The translations under genes and the position numbers were made by a program. Below the pieces are notes generated by a model that did no database searches, had not been told where the DNA came from, and saw only the letters and a list, made by a program, of their open reading frames with translations. This document shows positions 37,053 to 46,279 of a stretch of 64,000 nt of DNA, in pieces. The stretch spans positions 5,676,501 to 5,740,500 of the forward strand of contig NZ_CP081299.1 in assembly GCF_019711195.1 (NCBI RefSeq). Reading direction: 5' to 3'. The stretch comes from Dyadobacter sp. NIV53 (lineage in GTDB: Bacteria; Bacteroidota; Bacteroidia; Cytophagales; Spirosomataceae). Numbering within the stretch: the first letter of the stretch is position 1; each line of letters starts with the position of its first letter.

Positions 37053-37766
37053 ATGAATAGTTACCCCGATGCTTCCCCAATACTTCTGGCCATTGATTGT
37101 ATCATTTTTGGGTTTGATGGGAAGGATATTAAATTGCTTCTCGTCAAACGAAATTTTGAGCCCGAAAAAGGAAATTGGTCATTAATGGGTGGCTTTTTAA
37201 AAACGTCTGAAAATCTTGAAGACGGCGCCGCAAGGATACTTTATAATCTGACTGGCCTGAAAGACATCTATGTAGAACAGTTGAGTGTGTATGGAAATAT
37301 CGATCGGGATCCTGTTGCAAGAACGGTTTCAGTTGTATTTTTTGCTTTAATTAATATTGACGATCATGATGTAGAAGCTGTTCGTTCCCATAACGCATTC
37401 TGGATCAGCCTGGATAGCCGCCCTTCCCTGATTTTTGATCATAACGATATGGTAATCCGTGCCATTGACCATTTACGATATAAAGCCGCATTACATCCGA
37501 TTGGTTTTGAGTTATTGCCGGAACTTTTCACGATTCCTCAGCTGCAAAAATTGTATGAAGCCATTTACGACACACCGATTGACCGCAGGAATTTTAGCCG
37601 CAAATTGTTATCAACCGGTTTATTGATTGATACCGGAATCAAAAACAGCCACTCTGCTACCAAAAAGGCAGCTTTATATAAACTTGATGTTGTAAAGTAT
37701 AAAGAGAAATTTAATTCATTCTGGAATTTCATGCCCGATTCTATGGAAAACCGGCTAAGGGAATAA
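37053..37766 (+). CDS. araR: NrtR/AraR-type Nudix-fold transcriptional regulator of arabinose use
   Basis: A 237-residue protein with an N-terminal Nudix fold (LLLVKRNFEPEKGNWSLMGG) and a C-terminal winged helix (PQLQKLYEAIYDTPIDRRNF, RKLLSTGLL). The Nudix box is degenerate: after GGFLKTSENLEDGAARI the catalytic RExxEE glutamates are replaced (RILYNLTGL), as expected for a sensor, not a hydrolase. It lies directly upstream of araB with a perfect inverted repeat between them. In Bacteroides an NrtR-family AraR represses arabinose genes and releases DNA on L-arabinose binding; the same role here is inference from family plus position. Confidence 0.8.
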   Translation: MNSYPDASPILLAIDCIIFGFDGKDIKLLLVKRNFEPEKGNWSLMGGFLKTSENLEDGAARILYNLTGLKDIYVEQLSVYGNIDRDPVARTVSVVFFALINIDDHDVEAVRSHNAFWISLDSRPSLIFDHNDMVIRAIDHLRYKAALHPIGFELLPELFTIPQLQKLYEAIYDTPIDRRNFSRKLLSTGLLIDTGIKNSHSATKKAALYKLDVVKYKEKFNSFWNFMPDSMENRLRE

Positions 37767-37839
37767 CCAGTGGCGGAAAGTCATTCAGAATAAGAAAAGG
37801 AAAAATATTTAAAAAAGTCTGTTTTTTTAAATGTGTCAA

Positions 37840-37871
37840 ATAAACACTATTAATACATTTGTTTATATTTG
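37840..37871 (+). promoter_or_regulatory. araB promoter with overlapping candidate AraR operator
   Basis: ATAAACA and its exact reverse complement TGTTTAT are separated by 13 bases. The right arm overlaps TATATTTG (37864-37871), a perfect TAnnTTTG -7 element. A repressor on the palindrome would block RNA polymerase. Assignment to the neighbouring Nudix-fold regulator is inference. Confidence 0.55.
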
Positions 37872-37926
37872 TCCATTGATTAGTTAAATTTGATTTTCGG
37901 CTTTTCATCGTTCTAAAATTCAGGAT

Positions 37927-39576
37927 ATGCAGGAAAATTATGTAATTGGGATTGACTTCGGTACAGATTCTGTTCGGGCACTGGTTGTAAATGCCCACAC
38001 CGGTGAGCAGGCTGGTACGGCCGTTCAGGAATATAGTCGGTGGAAAGCAGGGAAGTACTGCGATGCGGCCACGTCACAATTCCGGCAGCATCCGCTGGAT
38101 TATCTGGAAGGTCTGGAAGCGGCAGTTTTACAGGCATTGTCGGAAGCGCCGGAACATGTCAGAAAACAGATCCGTGGCATTGCTGTGGACACAACAGGTT
38201 CCACGCTGGTTGCAGTGAATCGTGACGGAACTCCATTGTCCTTACTGCCTGGTTTTGAAGAAAATCCTAACGGGATGTTCATTTTATGGAAAGATCATAC
38301 GGCCAATGCAGAAGCCGAGGAAATCAATACATTAGCTCACAGCTGGTCCGTGGATTACACCAGGTATGTGGGTGGGATTTATTCTTCCGAATGGTTTTGG
38401 TCCAAGATCCTTCGCACTTTAAGGGTTGATGAAGAGATCAGGGAAAATGCATTTTCATGGGTGGAGCACTGTGACTGGATTTCCGCTGAACTGACAGGTA
38501 TTACAGATCCGCTGACCATGAAGCGTTCAAGGTGTGCGGCAGGCCATAAAGCATTGTGGCATCCGGAATTTGAAGGGTTGCCGTCTAATGCTTTTTTTAC
38601 CAAACTTGATCCATTGCTGGATGGACTTCGCGACAGGCTTTTTACTGAAACGGAAACTTCTGATAAACCGATGGGTGCCATTTCAAAAAAATGGGCAGAA
38701 AAATTAGGTATCCCAACCGATGTAATAATTGGTGTAGGTGCTTTTGATGCGCATATGGGTGCGGTAGGTGCTTTGATTGAACCATATTCATTATGCAAAG
38801 TTATAGGAACCTCTACCTGCGATATGCTGGTTGCGCCAAATGACGAAGTCGGGCATTTACTGATTAAAGGTATTTGTGGCCAGGTTGATGGCTCGGTAGT
38901 CCCCGGTATGCTTGGGATGGAAGCCGGGCAATCTGCTTTTGGAGATATTTATGCATGGTTTGCCAAATTGATAACAGCACCGGTAAAGTCGTTACTCGGA
39001 GACGAAGCGGCAAAGGTTTTATCCCAAAAATTACTTCCGTACCTGGCTCAGCAAGCCTCACTTTTGCCGGTTACAGATGATGACATTATTGCTATTGACT
39101 GGCACAACGGCCGGCGTACGCCTGATGCAAAACATACACTGAAAGGTGGAATCCTCGGTTTAAACCTGGCCAGCGACAGTGTCAAAATCTTTAAATCACT
39201 GGTGGAGGCCACTGCTTTTGGATCAAAAAGTATTGTAGAACGATTCAGAAATGAAGGCGTTGAGATCCATGAAGTGATTGCCATAGGAGGGGTTGCCAAA
39301 AAATCTCCGTTTGTCATGCAGACACTCGCCGATATTCTGAATATGCCTATTAAAGTAGCTGCATCAGAACAGGCGTGCGCATTAGGCGCGGCTATGTTTG
39401 CATCAGTAGCATCTGGGGTTCATGAATCTTTGCAGGATGCACAGCAAGCGATGAGCTCTGGTTTTGATACTGTTTATCAGCCACGTCCTGAGGTAGTGGT
39501 GATTTATCAAAAATTATATCAGAAATATGTACAATCGGGTGCGTTTATCGAGCATGAATTTTTAGCAAAAGTATAA
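37927..39576 (+). CDS. araB: Ribulokinase
   Basis: A 549-residue FGGY-family kinase. The N-terminal phosphate-binding loop is VIGIDFGTDSVRALVVN; the ATP-domain signature is HEVIAIGGVAKKSPFVMQTL, followed by LGAAMFASVASG. Features of ribulokinase rather than xylulokinase include FILWKDHTANAEAEEIN and GTSTCDMLVAP. It phosphorylates L-ribulose to L-ribulose 5-phosphate. First gene of araB-araA-araD behind the candidate operator. Length is normal. Confidence 0.94.
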   Translation: MQENYVIGIDFGTDSVRALVVNAHTGEQAGTAVQEYSRWKAGKYCDAATSQFRQHPLDYLEGLEAAVLQALSEAPEHVRKQIRGIAVDTTGSTLVAVNRDGTPLSLLPGFEENPNGMFILWKDHTANAEAEEINTLAHSWSVDYTRYVGGIYSSEWFWSKILRTLRVDEEIRENAFSWVEHCDWISAELTGITDPLTMKRSRCAAGHKALWHPEFEGLPSNAFFTKLDPLLDGLRDRLFTETETSDKPMGAISKKWAEKLGIPTDVIIGVGAFDAHMGAVGALIEPYSLCKVIGTSTCDMLVAPNDEVGHLLIKGICGQVDGSVVPGMLGMEAGQSAFGDIYAWFAKLITAPVKSLLGDEAAKVLSQKLLPYLAQQASLLPVTDDDIIAIDWHNGRRTPDAKHTLKGGILGLNLASDSVKIFKSLVEATAFGSKSIVERFRNEGVEIHEVIAIGGVAKKSPFVMQTLADILNMPIKVAASEQACALGAAMFASVASGVHESLQDAQQAMSSGFDTVYQPRPEVVVIYQKLYQKYVQSGAFIEHEFLAKV

Positions 39577-39614
39577 AATCATCACTCCTTTCACATCAGT
39601 CATAATTATAACAA

Positions 39615-41105
39615 ATGCTTGATTTAAAACAATTTGAAGTTTGGTTTATAACGGGTAGCCAGCATCTGTACGGAGAAGAAACGCTCCGTCTGGTTGATGA
39701 ACATTCCCAAATTATCAGTACCTATTTCGATCAGTCGCCTAAAATTCCGGTTAGGGTTGTATTTAAGCCCGTTGTAAAATCACCGGAAGAAATTTATAAT
39801 ATTATTCAGAAAGCCAATGCTGCTAAAAACTGTATTGGAATTGTGGCCTGGATGCATACTTTTTCTCCTTCCAAAATGTGGATCCGGGGATTACAGATCC
39901 TGCAAAAACCATTGCTGCATTTACATACACAATATAACCGCGATATTCCCTGGGCGGATATTGATATGGATTTTATGAACCTGAACCAGTCAGCACATGG
40001 CGACCGCGAATTCGGGTTTATAATGACCAGAATGCGCTTAAACCGTAAGGTGATTGTAGGGCATTGGCAACAGGATCATATTCTGAATTCCCTCGCTGAA
40101 TGGTGTCGTGTTGCTGCTGCAAAGCATGACCTGAACGGAGGAAAAATTGCACGTTTCGGAGATAATATGCGGCAGGTAGCCGTTACCGATGGAGATAAAG
40201 TAGCCGCAGAAATGACGTTCGGTTTCTCTGTAAATACGCATCCGGTTGGCGATCTGGTCGGGGTCATTAACAGTGTTTCGGATGCTGATATTAATCTGCT
40301 GACTGAGGAATATGAATCTGCCTACAAACTTGCGGAAGTGCTCAGAAAAGGTAAAGACAAACACGCTTCACTTCGGGATGCAGCCCGGATTGAGCTGGGT
40401 ATAAAACAGTTTTTGCAAGAAGGGAATTTCAAGGCATATACCAATACCTTTGAAGATCTGCATGGGATGAAACAGCTTCCGGGTATTGCTTCTCAAAGAC
40501 TTATGGCCGCAGGTTATGGTTATGGCGGGGAAGGCGACTGGAAAACTTCTGCCATGGTGCGTGCCCTGAAAGTTATGGGAAGCGGTTTGCCTGGCGGGAA
40601 TTCATTTATGGAAGATTACACCTATCATTTTAATCCGGATAATAATCTTGTTCTGGGTTCGCATATGCTGGAAATTTGCCCGAGTATCGCTTCCGGGCAA
40701 CCTTCCTGTGAAATTCATCCGCTGGGAATAGGAGGGAAGGAAGATCCGGTTCGTTTGGTATTTAATGCCGCAGCCGGGCCGGCAATCAATGTATCTTTAA
40801 TTGATATGGGAAATCGTTTCCGGTTATTGGTAAATGAAGTAGAAGCTGTGGAAGCAAAAGATGAACTGCCTAAATTACCGGTTGCAAGAGTGCTCTGGAG
40901 ACCTGCTCCGGATTTACAAACAGCCTGTGCCGCATGGATCTATGCAGGCGGTGCCCATCATACCGTTTATAGTCAGAATTTAACCTCGGATTATATCGAA
41001 ACTTTTGCAGAAATGTTTGGGGTAGAACTGGTTGTGATCGATAAAAATACACAATTGCGACAATTGAAAAATGAACTGAGGTGGAGCGAAGCGTATTATA
41101 AATGA
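39615..41105 (+). CDS. araA: L-arabinose isomerase
   Basis: A 496-residue enzyme of normal length beginning with FEVWFITGSQHLYGEE. Conserved parts include WMHTFSPSKMWIRGL, LLHLHTQYNRDIPW, the metal-binding GYGYGGEGDWKTSAM (Glu) and SFMEDYTYHF (Glu), and VLGSHMLEICPSIA (His). It isomerises L-arabinose to L-ribulose using Mn2+ in the cytosol. It starts 38 bases after araB in the same operon. Confidence 0.96.
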   Translation: MLDLKQFEVWFITGSQHLYGEETLRLVDEHSQIISTYFDQSPKIPVRVVFKPVVKSPEEIYNIIQKANAAKNCIGIVAWMHTFSPSKMWIRGLQILQKPLLHLHTQYNRDIPWADIDMDFMNLNQSAHGDREFGFIMTRMRLNRKVIVGHWQQDHILNSLAEWCRVAAAKHDLNGGKIARFGDNMRQVAVTDGDKVAAEMTFGFSVNTHPVGDLVGVINSVSDADINLLTEEYESAYKLAEVLRKGKDKHASLRDAARIELGIKQFLQEGNFKAYTNTFEDLHGMKQLPGIASQRLMAAGYGYGGEGDWKTSAMVRALKVMGSGLPGGNSFMEDYTYHFNPDNNLVLGSHMLEICPSIASGQPSCEIHPLGIGGKEDPVRLVFNAAAGPAINVSLIDMGNRFRLLVNEVEAVEAKDELPKLPVARVLWRPAPDLQTACAAWIYAGGAHHTVYSQNLTSDYIETFAEMFGVELVVIDKNTQLRQLKNELRWSEAYYK

Positions 41106-41222
41106 TGAGTTTGGGGCGAAGTGTTAAGAGTTTAAAGTCCAATGTTCAGAGTGAAGATTTAAACCGATGCTACGCGTTTCCGAGTTAGTTATCAACTACC
41201 CAGAAAGGTTTCCATAACTCAA

Positions 41223-41241
41223 CACCGGGCAACGCCCGGTG
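41223..41241 (+). repeat. GC-rich hairpin just upstream of araD
   Basis: CACCGGGC-AAC-GCCCGGTG is a perfect 8-bp stem with a triloop, ending 19 bases before the araD ATG. No T tract follows, so it is less likely a terminator than an mRNA processing/stabilising hairpin or an interspersed repeat. Confidence 0.5.
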
Positions 41242-41260
41242 GTTAAACCAAAACCAAAAA

Positions 41261-41965
41261 ATGTCTAAATATCAATATCTTAAAGAACTGGTCTATGAGG
41301 CCAATATGGAGATACCAAAGGAAGAGCTTGCAATTGTTACTTTTGGAAATGTAAGTGGGATAGACCGTAATGCCGGTATAATAGCTATAAAGCCAAGCGG
41401 AGTTCCTTATCACAGGCTTCGTGTTGAGGATATTGTTATTGTTGATATGGATAACGTTCTGGTTGAAGGAAACATGCGGCCATCTTCTGATACCAAAACA
41501 CATACGTTACTGTATAAAAACTTTCCTTTCATTGGTGGAGTTTGCCACACACATTCCACTTATGCAGTTGCCTGGGCACAAGCTATCCGGCCTATTCCCA
41601 ATTTCGGTACCACACATGCTGATCATTTAACATCTTCAATACCCGTTACAGACGTCATGTCGGATGCTATGATTGAAGGGGACTATGAACTGGAAACGGG
41701 GAATCAGATATTGGATATTTTCAAGAAAAATTCTTTGAGTCCCGAAGAAGTAGAGATGGTTCTGGTTGCTTGCCATGGCCCTTTCACCTGGGGTTGTGAT
41801 CCGGCTAAGGCAGTATATAATTCGGTAGTGTTAGAAGAAATTGCCAGAATGGCTTTCCTCACGTTACAAATCAACCCTGAAACCTCACCTATTAAGAACA
41901 GCCTTATAGCCAAGCACTACTTTCGTAAGCACGGAAAAGATGCATATTACGGACAGGGCTGCTAA
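41261..41965 (+). CDS. araD: L-ribulose-5-phosphate 4-epimerase
   Basis: A 234-residue class II aldolase/AraD protein. Zinc ligands are visible in GVCHTHSTYAVAWAQA (two His) and ACHGPFTWG (third His); the phosphate-binding FGNVSGID and IKPSGVPY segments are present. It epimerises L-ribulose 5-phosphate to D-xylulose 5-phosphate, feeding the pentose phosphate pathway. It follows araA by 155 bases containing a GC-rich hairpin. Confidence 0.95.
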   Translation: MSKYQYLKELVYEANMEIPKEELAIVTFGNVSGIDRNAGIIAIKPSGVPYHRLRVEDIVIVDMDNVLVEGNMRPSSDTKTHTLLYKNFPFIGGVCHTHSTYAVAWAQAIRPIPNFGTTHADHLTSSIPVTDVMSDAMIEGDYELETGNQILDIFKKNSLSPEEVEMVLVACHGPFTWGCDPAKAVYNSVVLEEIARMAFLTLQINPETSPIKNSLIAKHYFRKHGKDAYYGQGC

Positions 41966-42112
41966 TCAGCTGTTTTTGACGCGTTTACTGGCGATGTTTC
42001 TCATTTGTTGTAAAGCCTCCTGACGTGACATTCGCGTCTCGTTAGACTTTGCTTCGCTGATAGCATCTTTGGAAAAACGTCCTTTCAAAAAACTAAATAT
42101 TGCTAATATCAT
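41966..42112 (-). CDS. Small hypothetical protein
   Basis: A 48-residue ORF on the minus strand: MILAIFSFLKGRFSKDAISE, then a polar helix with REALQQMRNIASKR. Its stop abuts the araD stop with no spacer. The amphipathic N-terminus and basic tail look protein-like, but no family is recognised and there is no clear ribosome-binding site. Confidence 0.4.
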   Translation of the reverse strand: MILAIFSFLKGRFSKDAISEAKSNETRMSRQEALQQMRNIASKRVKNS

Positions 42113-42161
42113 AATCTGATCAGGACAACGGTTTGTTATAATGAAGTCCTTTAAAAAACGA

Positions 42162-42196
42162 ATGCTTTACTGAATTATTAGAGATCAGTAAAGCAT
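42162..42196 (-). terminator. Terminator after the 62-residue protein gene
   Basis: ATGCTTTACTGA pairs perfectly with TCAGTAAAGCAT around an 11-base loop; on the minus strand it is followed by a TTTTTT run. It lies 11 bases beyond the stop of the small gene. Confidence 0.75.
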
Positions 42197-42206
42197 CCGG
42201 TAAAAA

Positions 42207-42395
42207 TTAAACTTGTTCACTTCGTTTTAACTTGGATCCGGGAATAAACTCATCCTTGATCCATCTCACAAAATTGTGGGAATTTGTCTTATAAATTTCG
42301 GCGGATAAAGGTTTAATGCCGCTGTCATCTACTTCTTTGACGTACTCAGCGTGCAATTTGAGAATTTCAGATAGGGTCCTGTTGTCAGTTTTCAT
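42207..42395 (-). CDS. Small hypothetical cytosolic protein
   Basis: A 62-residue protein starting MKTDNRTLSEILKLHAEYVK, with HNFVRWIKDEFIP near the end. It is mostly helical and charged, with no signal peptide. A strong terminator directly follows, which supports a real gene. No family recognised; it lies beyond the two-component cluster, about 230 bases from its last gene, and may be independent. Confidence 0.55.
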   Translation of the reverse strand: MKTDNRTLSEILKLHAEYVKEVDDSGIKPLSAEIYKTNSHNFVRWIKDEFIPGSKLKRSEQV

Positions 42396-42621
42396 TGGGC
42401 GTTGAGATATGGGTAGTTGGGATCGTACGTTTACATAATGTGTGCCTGATTAGTGTAATTAATAAACTAAGCTAAAAAAGTTATATTACTAATGCAAATT
42501 ATTACAATAAATTCGAAAAAATTGTAAAAAATTTAAAAAAAATAATGTATGGCTAAATCGTAGTTATTGTAATTTGCCCCAAATTGGGAATCGCACTAGT
42601 TTTAGTATAGATACAAATTTG

Positions 42622-43008
42622 TCAGAGTACCAGCTTTTGTTTTAAAACATCAACTTCAAGTGGTTTTGGAAGCAGGTCTATAATATGCAGACTTGCTCTT
42701 GCTTTCTCAATATCTCTGGTATCAATGGTTGAGGAAAGCATAAAAATTTTGATCTTGTCTTTAATCTTTTCAGAGATATCGGCAAACTCATCAATAAATT
42801 CAAACCCGTTCATATCGGGCATTTGCAGGTCAAGCAAAATTACCGTTTCCGGCAGTGCATTGCCTTCACTGATAATATATTTTAATGCTTTCTGAGCAGA
42901 ATTAAATGTTATGACGGTATTTGCTATCCCGCTTTTGATAAGTAGCTTTTCATATATAAATAAATCAAATGCGCTGTCATCAATTAAAATGATATCAATA
43001 AGTATCAT
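42622..43008 (-). CDS. Response regulator, receiver domain only
   Basis: A 128-residue single REC domain. The acidic pair is in IDIILIDDSAFDLFIYEKLL, the phospho-acceptor Asp in VILLDLQMPDMNGFEF, the switch Ser/Thr in IFMLSST and the conserved Lys in DLLPKPLE. There is no output domain. It starts 6 bases after the receiver-kinase hybrid and is the last gene of the five-gene cluster, so it probably passes phosphate on to another partner or acts by protein contact. Confidence 0.88.
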   Translation of the reverse strand: MILIDIILIDDSAFDLFIYEKLLIKSGIANTVITFNSAQKALKYIISEGNALPETVILLDLQMPDMNGFEFIDEFADISEKIKDKIKIFMLSSTIDTRDIEKARASLHIIDLLPKPLEVDVLKQKLVL

Positions 43009-43014
43009 AATTTT

Positions 43015-44105
43015 TTATTTATCGATAGAAGGAATGCTAATTTCAAAAATACTTCCTTCTCCGAATCGGGAAGATATTTTTATTTCTCCACCAAGCTTGG
43101 TAATGGCTTCATGCACAATATACAGGCCTATTCCCGAACCACTGTTTGTTGCTCCGGCACGATAGAACATTCTGAATATTTTATCCTGATCTATTTCCCT
43201 TATTCCCGTGCCATTATCTTCCACGGTGATGATGGCCCCGGTAGAAGATGCATCTACTTTTAAATTTATAAATGGATTTTCTTTCGATGTATCCTGAAAC
43301 TTTACAGCATTGTTAATAAGATTGTTAAAAATGATTCTCAGTTTCATGGCATCAGATTGAAAAAATCCTGTCTGATTTATCTCAGTCGTGATTTTTAAAT
43401 TACCATATTCTGGTAAATACTGTATTGTTGCCTGCACTTCGGTTATCAGTTCTTCAAAATCAATGTTGGATACGACTGAAACACCTCTTGCATTTTTATA
43501 ATAATCAATAATATTAATTATAAATGTATCCAGTTTTTTTACAGATTTCCGTATCAGTTCAAGATATTCATTTTGAGATAGAATATCATCTTCCAGCAAG
43601 GCCAGGTTTACGATTCCAAGGATAGACATTAAGGGTGCCCGGAGATCATGTGACGCACTGTATACAAATTTATCCAGTTCTTCATTCGCCTTTTGAAGGT
43701 CGATATTACGCTGCTTTAAATCTTCTCTTGTCTGGTATATTTCATAAGCATGTGTAATTGCATTTTCCACATATTCGTAATCCCAGGGCTTATCAATAAA
43801 CCTAAACACCTCCCCTTTGTTAATAGCATCGATAGCAGCACTGATATCTGTGTGTCCGGTTATTAATATTCTGATGACGTCAGGATATTGGTCTCTGATC
43901 TTCTCGAAAAACTGTACCCCGTCATCACGGGCATACGCTGATCTGCCAGCACAATATTGAAATCTTTGTTGTTCATAAGCTCCTCAGCTTCTGTTACCGA
44001 AGTAGTTGTTGTAATATCGTACTGCCTGCGGAAAGTTGCTTTGAAAGACTGAAGGTTATGATCTTCATCGTCTATGTAAAGGATACGTATCGGTTTATCA
44101 CTCAT
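43015..44105 (-). pseudogene. Response regulator-histidine kinase hybrid (frameshifted)
   Basis: The N-terminal receiver reads ILYIDDEDHNLQSFKATFRR and VLADQRMPVMTG, then the frame breaks at a four-C run (plus strand, 43917-43920). Adding one base restores VQFFEKIRDQYPDVIRILIT and GHTDISAAIDAINKGEVFRF, joining IDKPWDYEYVENAI and a HisKA/HATPase kinase with YSASHDLRAPLMSI (phospho-His), NNLINNAVKF and GSGIGLYIVHEAI. The intact protein is about 363 residues, REC first and kinase second. Its ATG overlaps the stop of the upstream membrane kinase (ATGA), so the two are coupled. Confidence 0.86.
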
Positions 44106-46279
44106 GGAAAGTTAGATTCTTTTTTTAATATAGGAAGAGTAATTTCAAATTCTGTTCCTTCTCCCACTTCAGAATTTACTGCAATATGGCCATTGTGGGC
44201 TTCAATAATCTTAAAAACGATTGATAAACCTAAACCGGTCCCATCGCCAACCTGCTTTGTGGTGAAAAAAGGTTCGAAGATTTTAGCTTTGACCTCTGGT
44301 GTCATTCCCGAACCGTTGTCCTTAATAGAGATACAAATGTGGTCAGGATCTTTAAGCCAGGTCTTGACCCAGATAAAGGGTGGTTTACCTTCTTCGTTTT
44401 TTTGAGTAATGTATATAGAATTGGTAAGAATATTCATAAAAACCTGATTCAATTTACCACCAAAGCCTTCAATATTCGGAATATTCCCCAAATCCTTAAA
44501 TAATTGGATTGAAGTACCCATCTGATAGTTCAAAATGACCAGGGTAGATTCAATTCCTTCATTAATATTGACCATGTTCAGGTCAGAATCGTCTACTCTG
44601 GCAAACATTTTTAATCCTTTTACTATTTCAACCGTCCGGTGTGCGCCATCTTCCATACCATTCAACAGCACGCCCAGCTCAGTTTTAATATAATCCAGAT
44701 CCAGGTCATTTTTTAATTCTTCAATTTCCTTTAATTTGTTATCCAGCACTTCTCCCTGGTCAGTACTGTGCAGGTCACTGTACGAATCAAGGATTTGTAT
44801 AAGGTCTGCAATATCCCTTCTTAAAGGACGGATATTAGAGCTCACAAAATTGATAGGATTATTGATTTCGTGTGCAATCCCGGCAGTTAGCTGTCCGAGT
44901 GAAGCCATTTTTTCGGCATCAATTAATTGTGTTTGCGTATCTTTTAGCTGGGTAAGAGTATCTGTCAGTTCAGTATTGGTCTGCCGTAATTCGCGTGTCC
45001 TTTCCAGCACATTCCTTTCCAAAACTACATTTTGTTCGGTTATTATTTTTTCATTTTCAAGAGATACACGAAGCGCCTGTTCCTGAGATATTTCTTTTTC
45101 CTTTTTAAGGACATTTATTTTATCAGCCAGGGCAAAAGACAGTAGTATCACCTCTATTGCAGTACCTGCCTGCATGGTATAATTGGTAAAAAAATTATAG
45201 GGCAATATGTCCAGATTCCGGAGTACAAACATGGCAAGCCCAACAAAGAATATTGACCAGGCAATCAGGAAGAATTTAGCAGGACGGTAATTCTGATAAG
45301 ATAGTACAGCCGATACCGAAATGGCCATTACAATAGAGCCAACACCGGACAGGTTTGTGAGTGTATAACTTAATGATGCATTACCGTTCAGCTGAAAAAC
45401 TAAGGCGAGCACATAAGTAACCAGGATCACATAAAGCCCTTTGTTAAATAGCGGCATTCTCTCTCTGGTATTGAGAAAGTTCATAAAGAAAACTATACCA
45501 AAAATACCCGAAAGGGTAGAGAACAGCGAAGTGGCTATGGAATTGAAATAGGGTTGGTTAGGCCATAATATTTTAAAGGAATAACCTGTTAGTGTAGTTT
45601 GTGCCAATCCGATAAAAAGGATGTACATCACGTAATATAAATAACTGTTTTCCCTGATAGAAAAGTAGAGAAACAGATTATATAAAAACATAACGGCAAG
45701 GATCCCTATATAAATGCCGATCAGTATTTCACCTGTGAGCGCCGATTTAAAAAAGCTATCCTGGTTTCTTATGATGAGAGGCAGTACTATTTGCGTGTTT
45801 TCCCTGATCCTGAGGAAGTAAGTCTTACTTTCACCTTTGGGTATAGTCAATTTAAAAACTACATTCTGGTGCTCGGTTTTTCTTTTGTAGAAAGAGTCAT
45901 TTTCCAGGATTTTCTGATGTGTTACACCGGAAGGTTCCATAGTAAACAATTCGCCTGAATGAATCATCGGATAGCCAAGTTCAAGAAAAAGGTCTTTATC
46001 CGAAGTATAATTTTTGACTGTAAATTTAATCCACCATGACGAATTGCTTAGTCCGAAATTGGGAGTTTCATCCTTACTTCTTGTGAAATTTACATACTTT
46101 AACTTATCAATACTGTATGAACTGCTGGTATCTTCTGCAATTTCAATATACTTTCCAATGATGAGGTCTTTACCTTTAAATGGTATTTCTTCACCTTTTG
46201 AGTGAAAAGGAATGATAAGAAATAAAAACAGGATTACATTTCGGGTAAACGAGTCCGGCCACTTAAATTTTAGTATCAT
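44102..46279 (-). CDS. 7TMR-DISM sensor histidine kinase
   Basis: About 725 residues. A signal helix (VILFLFLIIPFHSKG) leads to a periplasmic 7TMR-DISMED2 domain (LSNSSWWIKFTVKNYTSDKD, FLELGYPMIHSGELF), then seven membrane helices starting GIYIGILAVMFLYNLFLYF, a coiled coil (LERTRELRQTNTELTDTLTQ) and a kinase with LGQLTAGIAHEINNPINF (phospho-His), NQVFMNILTNSIYI and GTGLGLSIVFKIIEAHNGHI. The family senses extracellular small ligands. The start MILKFKWPDS overlaps the preceding gene by 17 bases; an ATG 12 codons further upstream is less likely. Ligand unknown. Confidence 0.88.
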   Translation of the reverse strand: MILKFKWPDSFTRNVILFLFLIIPFHSKGEEIPFKGKDLIIGKYIEIAEDTSSSYSIDKLKYVNFTRSKDETPNFGLSNSSWWIKFTVKNYTSDKDLFLELGYPMIHSGELFTMEPSGVTHQKILENDSFYKRKTEHQNVVFKLTIPKGESKTYFLRIRENTQIVLPLIIRNQDSFFKSALTGEILIGIYIGILAVMFLYNLFLYFSIRENSYLYYVMYILFIGLAQTTLTGYSFKILWPNQPYFNSIATSLFSTLSGIFGIVFFMNFLNTRERMPLFNKGLYVILVTYVLALVFQLNGNASLSYTLTNLSGVGSIVMAISVSAVLSYQNYRPAKFFLIAWSIFFVGLAMFVLRNLDILPYNFFTNYTMQAGTAIEVILLSFALADKINVLKKEKEISQEQALRVSLENEKIITEQNVVLERNVLERTRELRQTNTELTDTLTQLKDTQTQLIDAEKMASLGQLTAGIAHEINNPINFVSSNIRPLRRDIADLIQILDSYSDLHSTDQGEVLDNKLKEIEELKNDLDLDYIKTELGVLLNGMEDGAHRTVEIVKGLKMFARVDDSDLNMVNINEGIESTLVILNYQMGTSIQLFKDLGNIPNIEGFGGKLNQVFMNILTNSIYITQKNEEGKPPFIWVKTWLKDPDHICISIKDNGSGMTPEVKAKIFEPFFTTKQVGDGTGLGLSIVFKIIEAHNGHIAVNSEVGEGTEFEITLPILKKESNFP

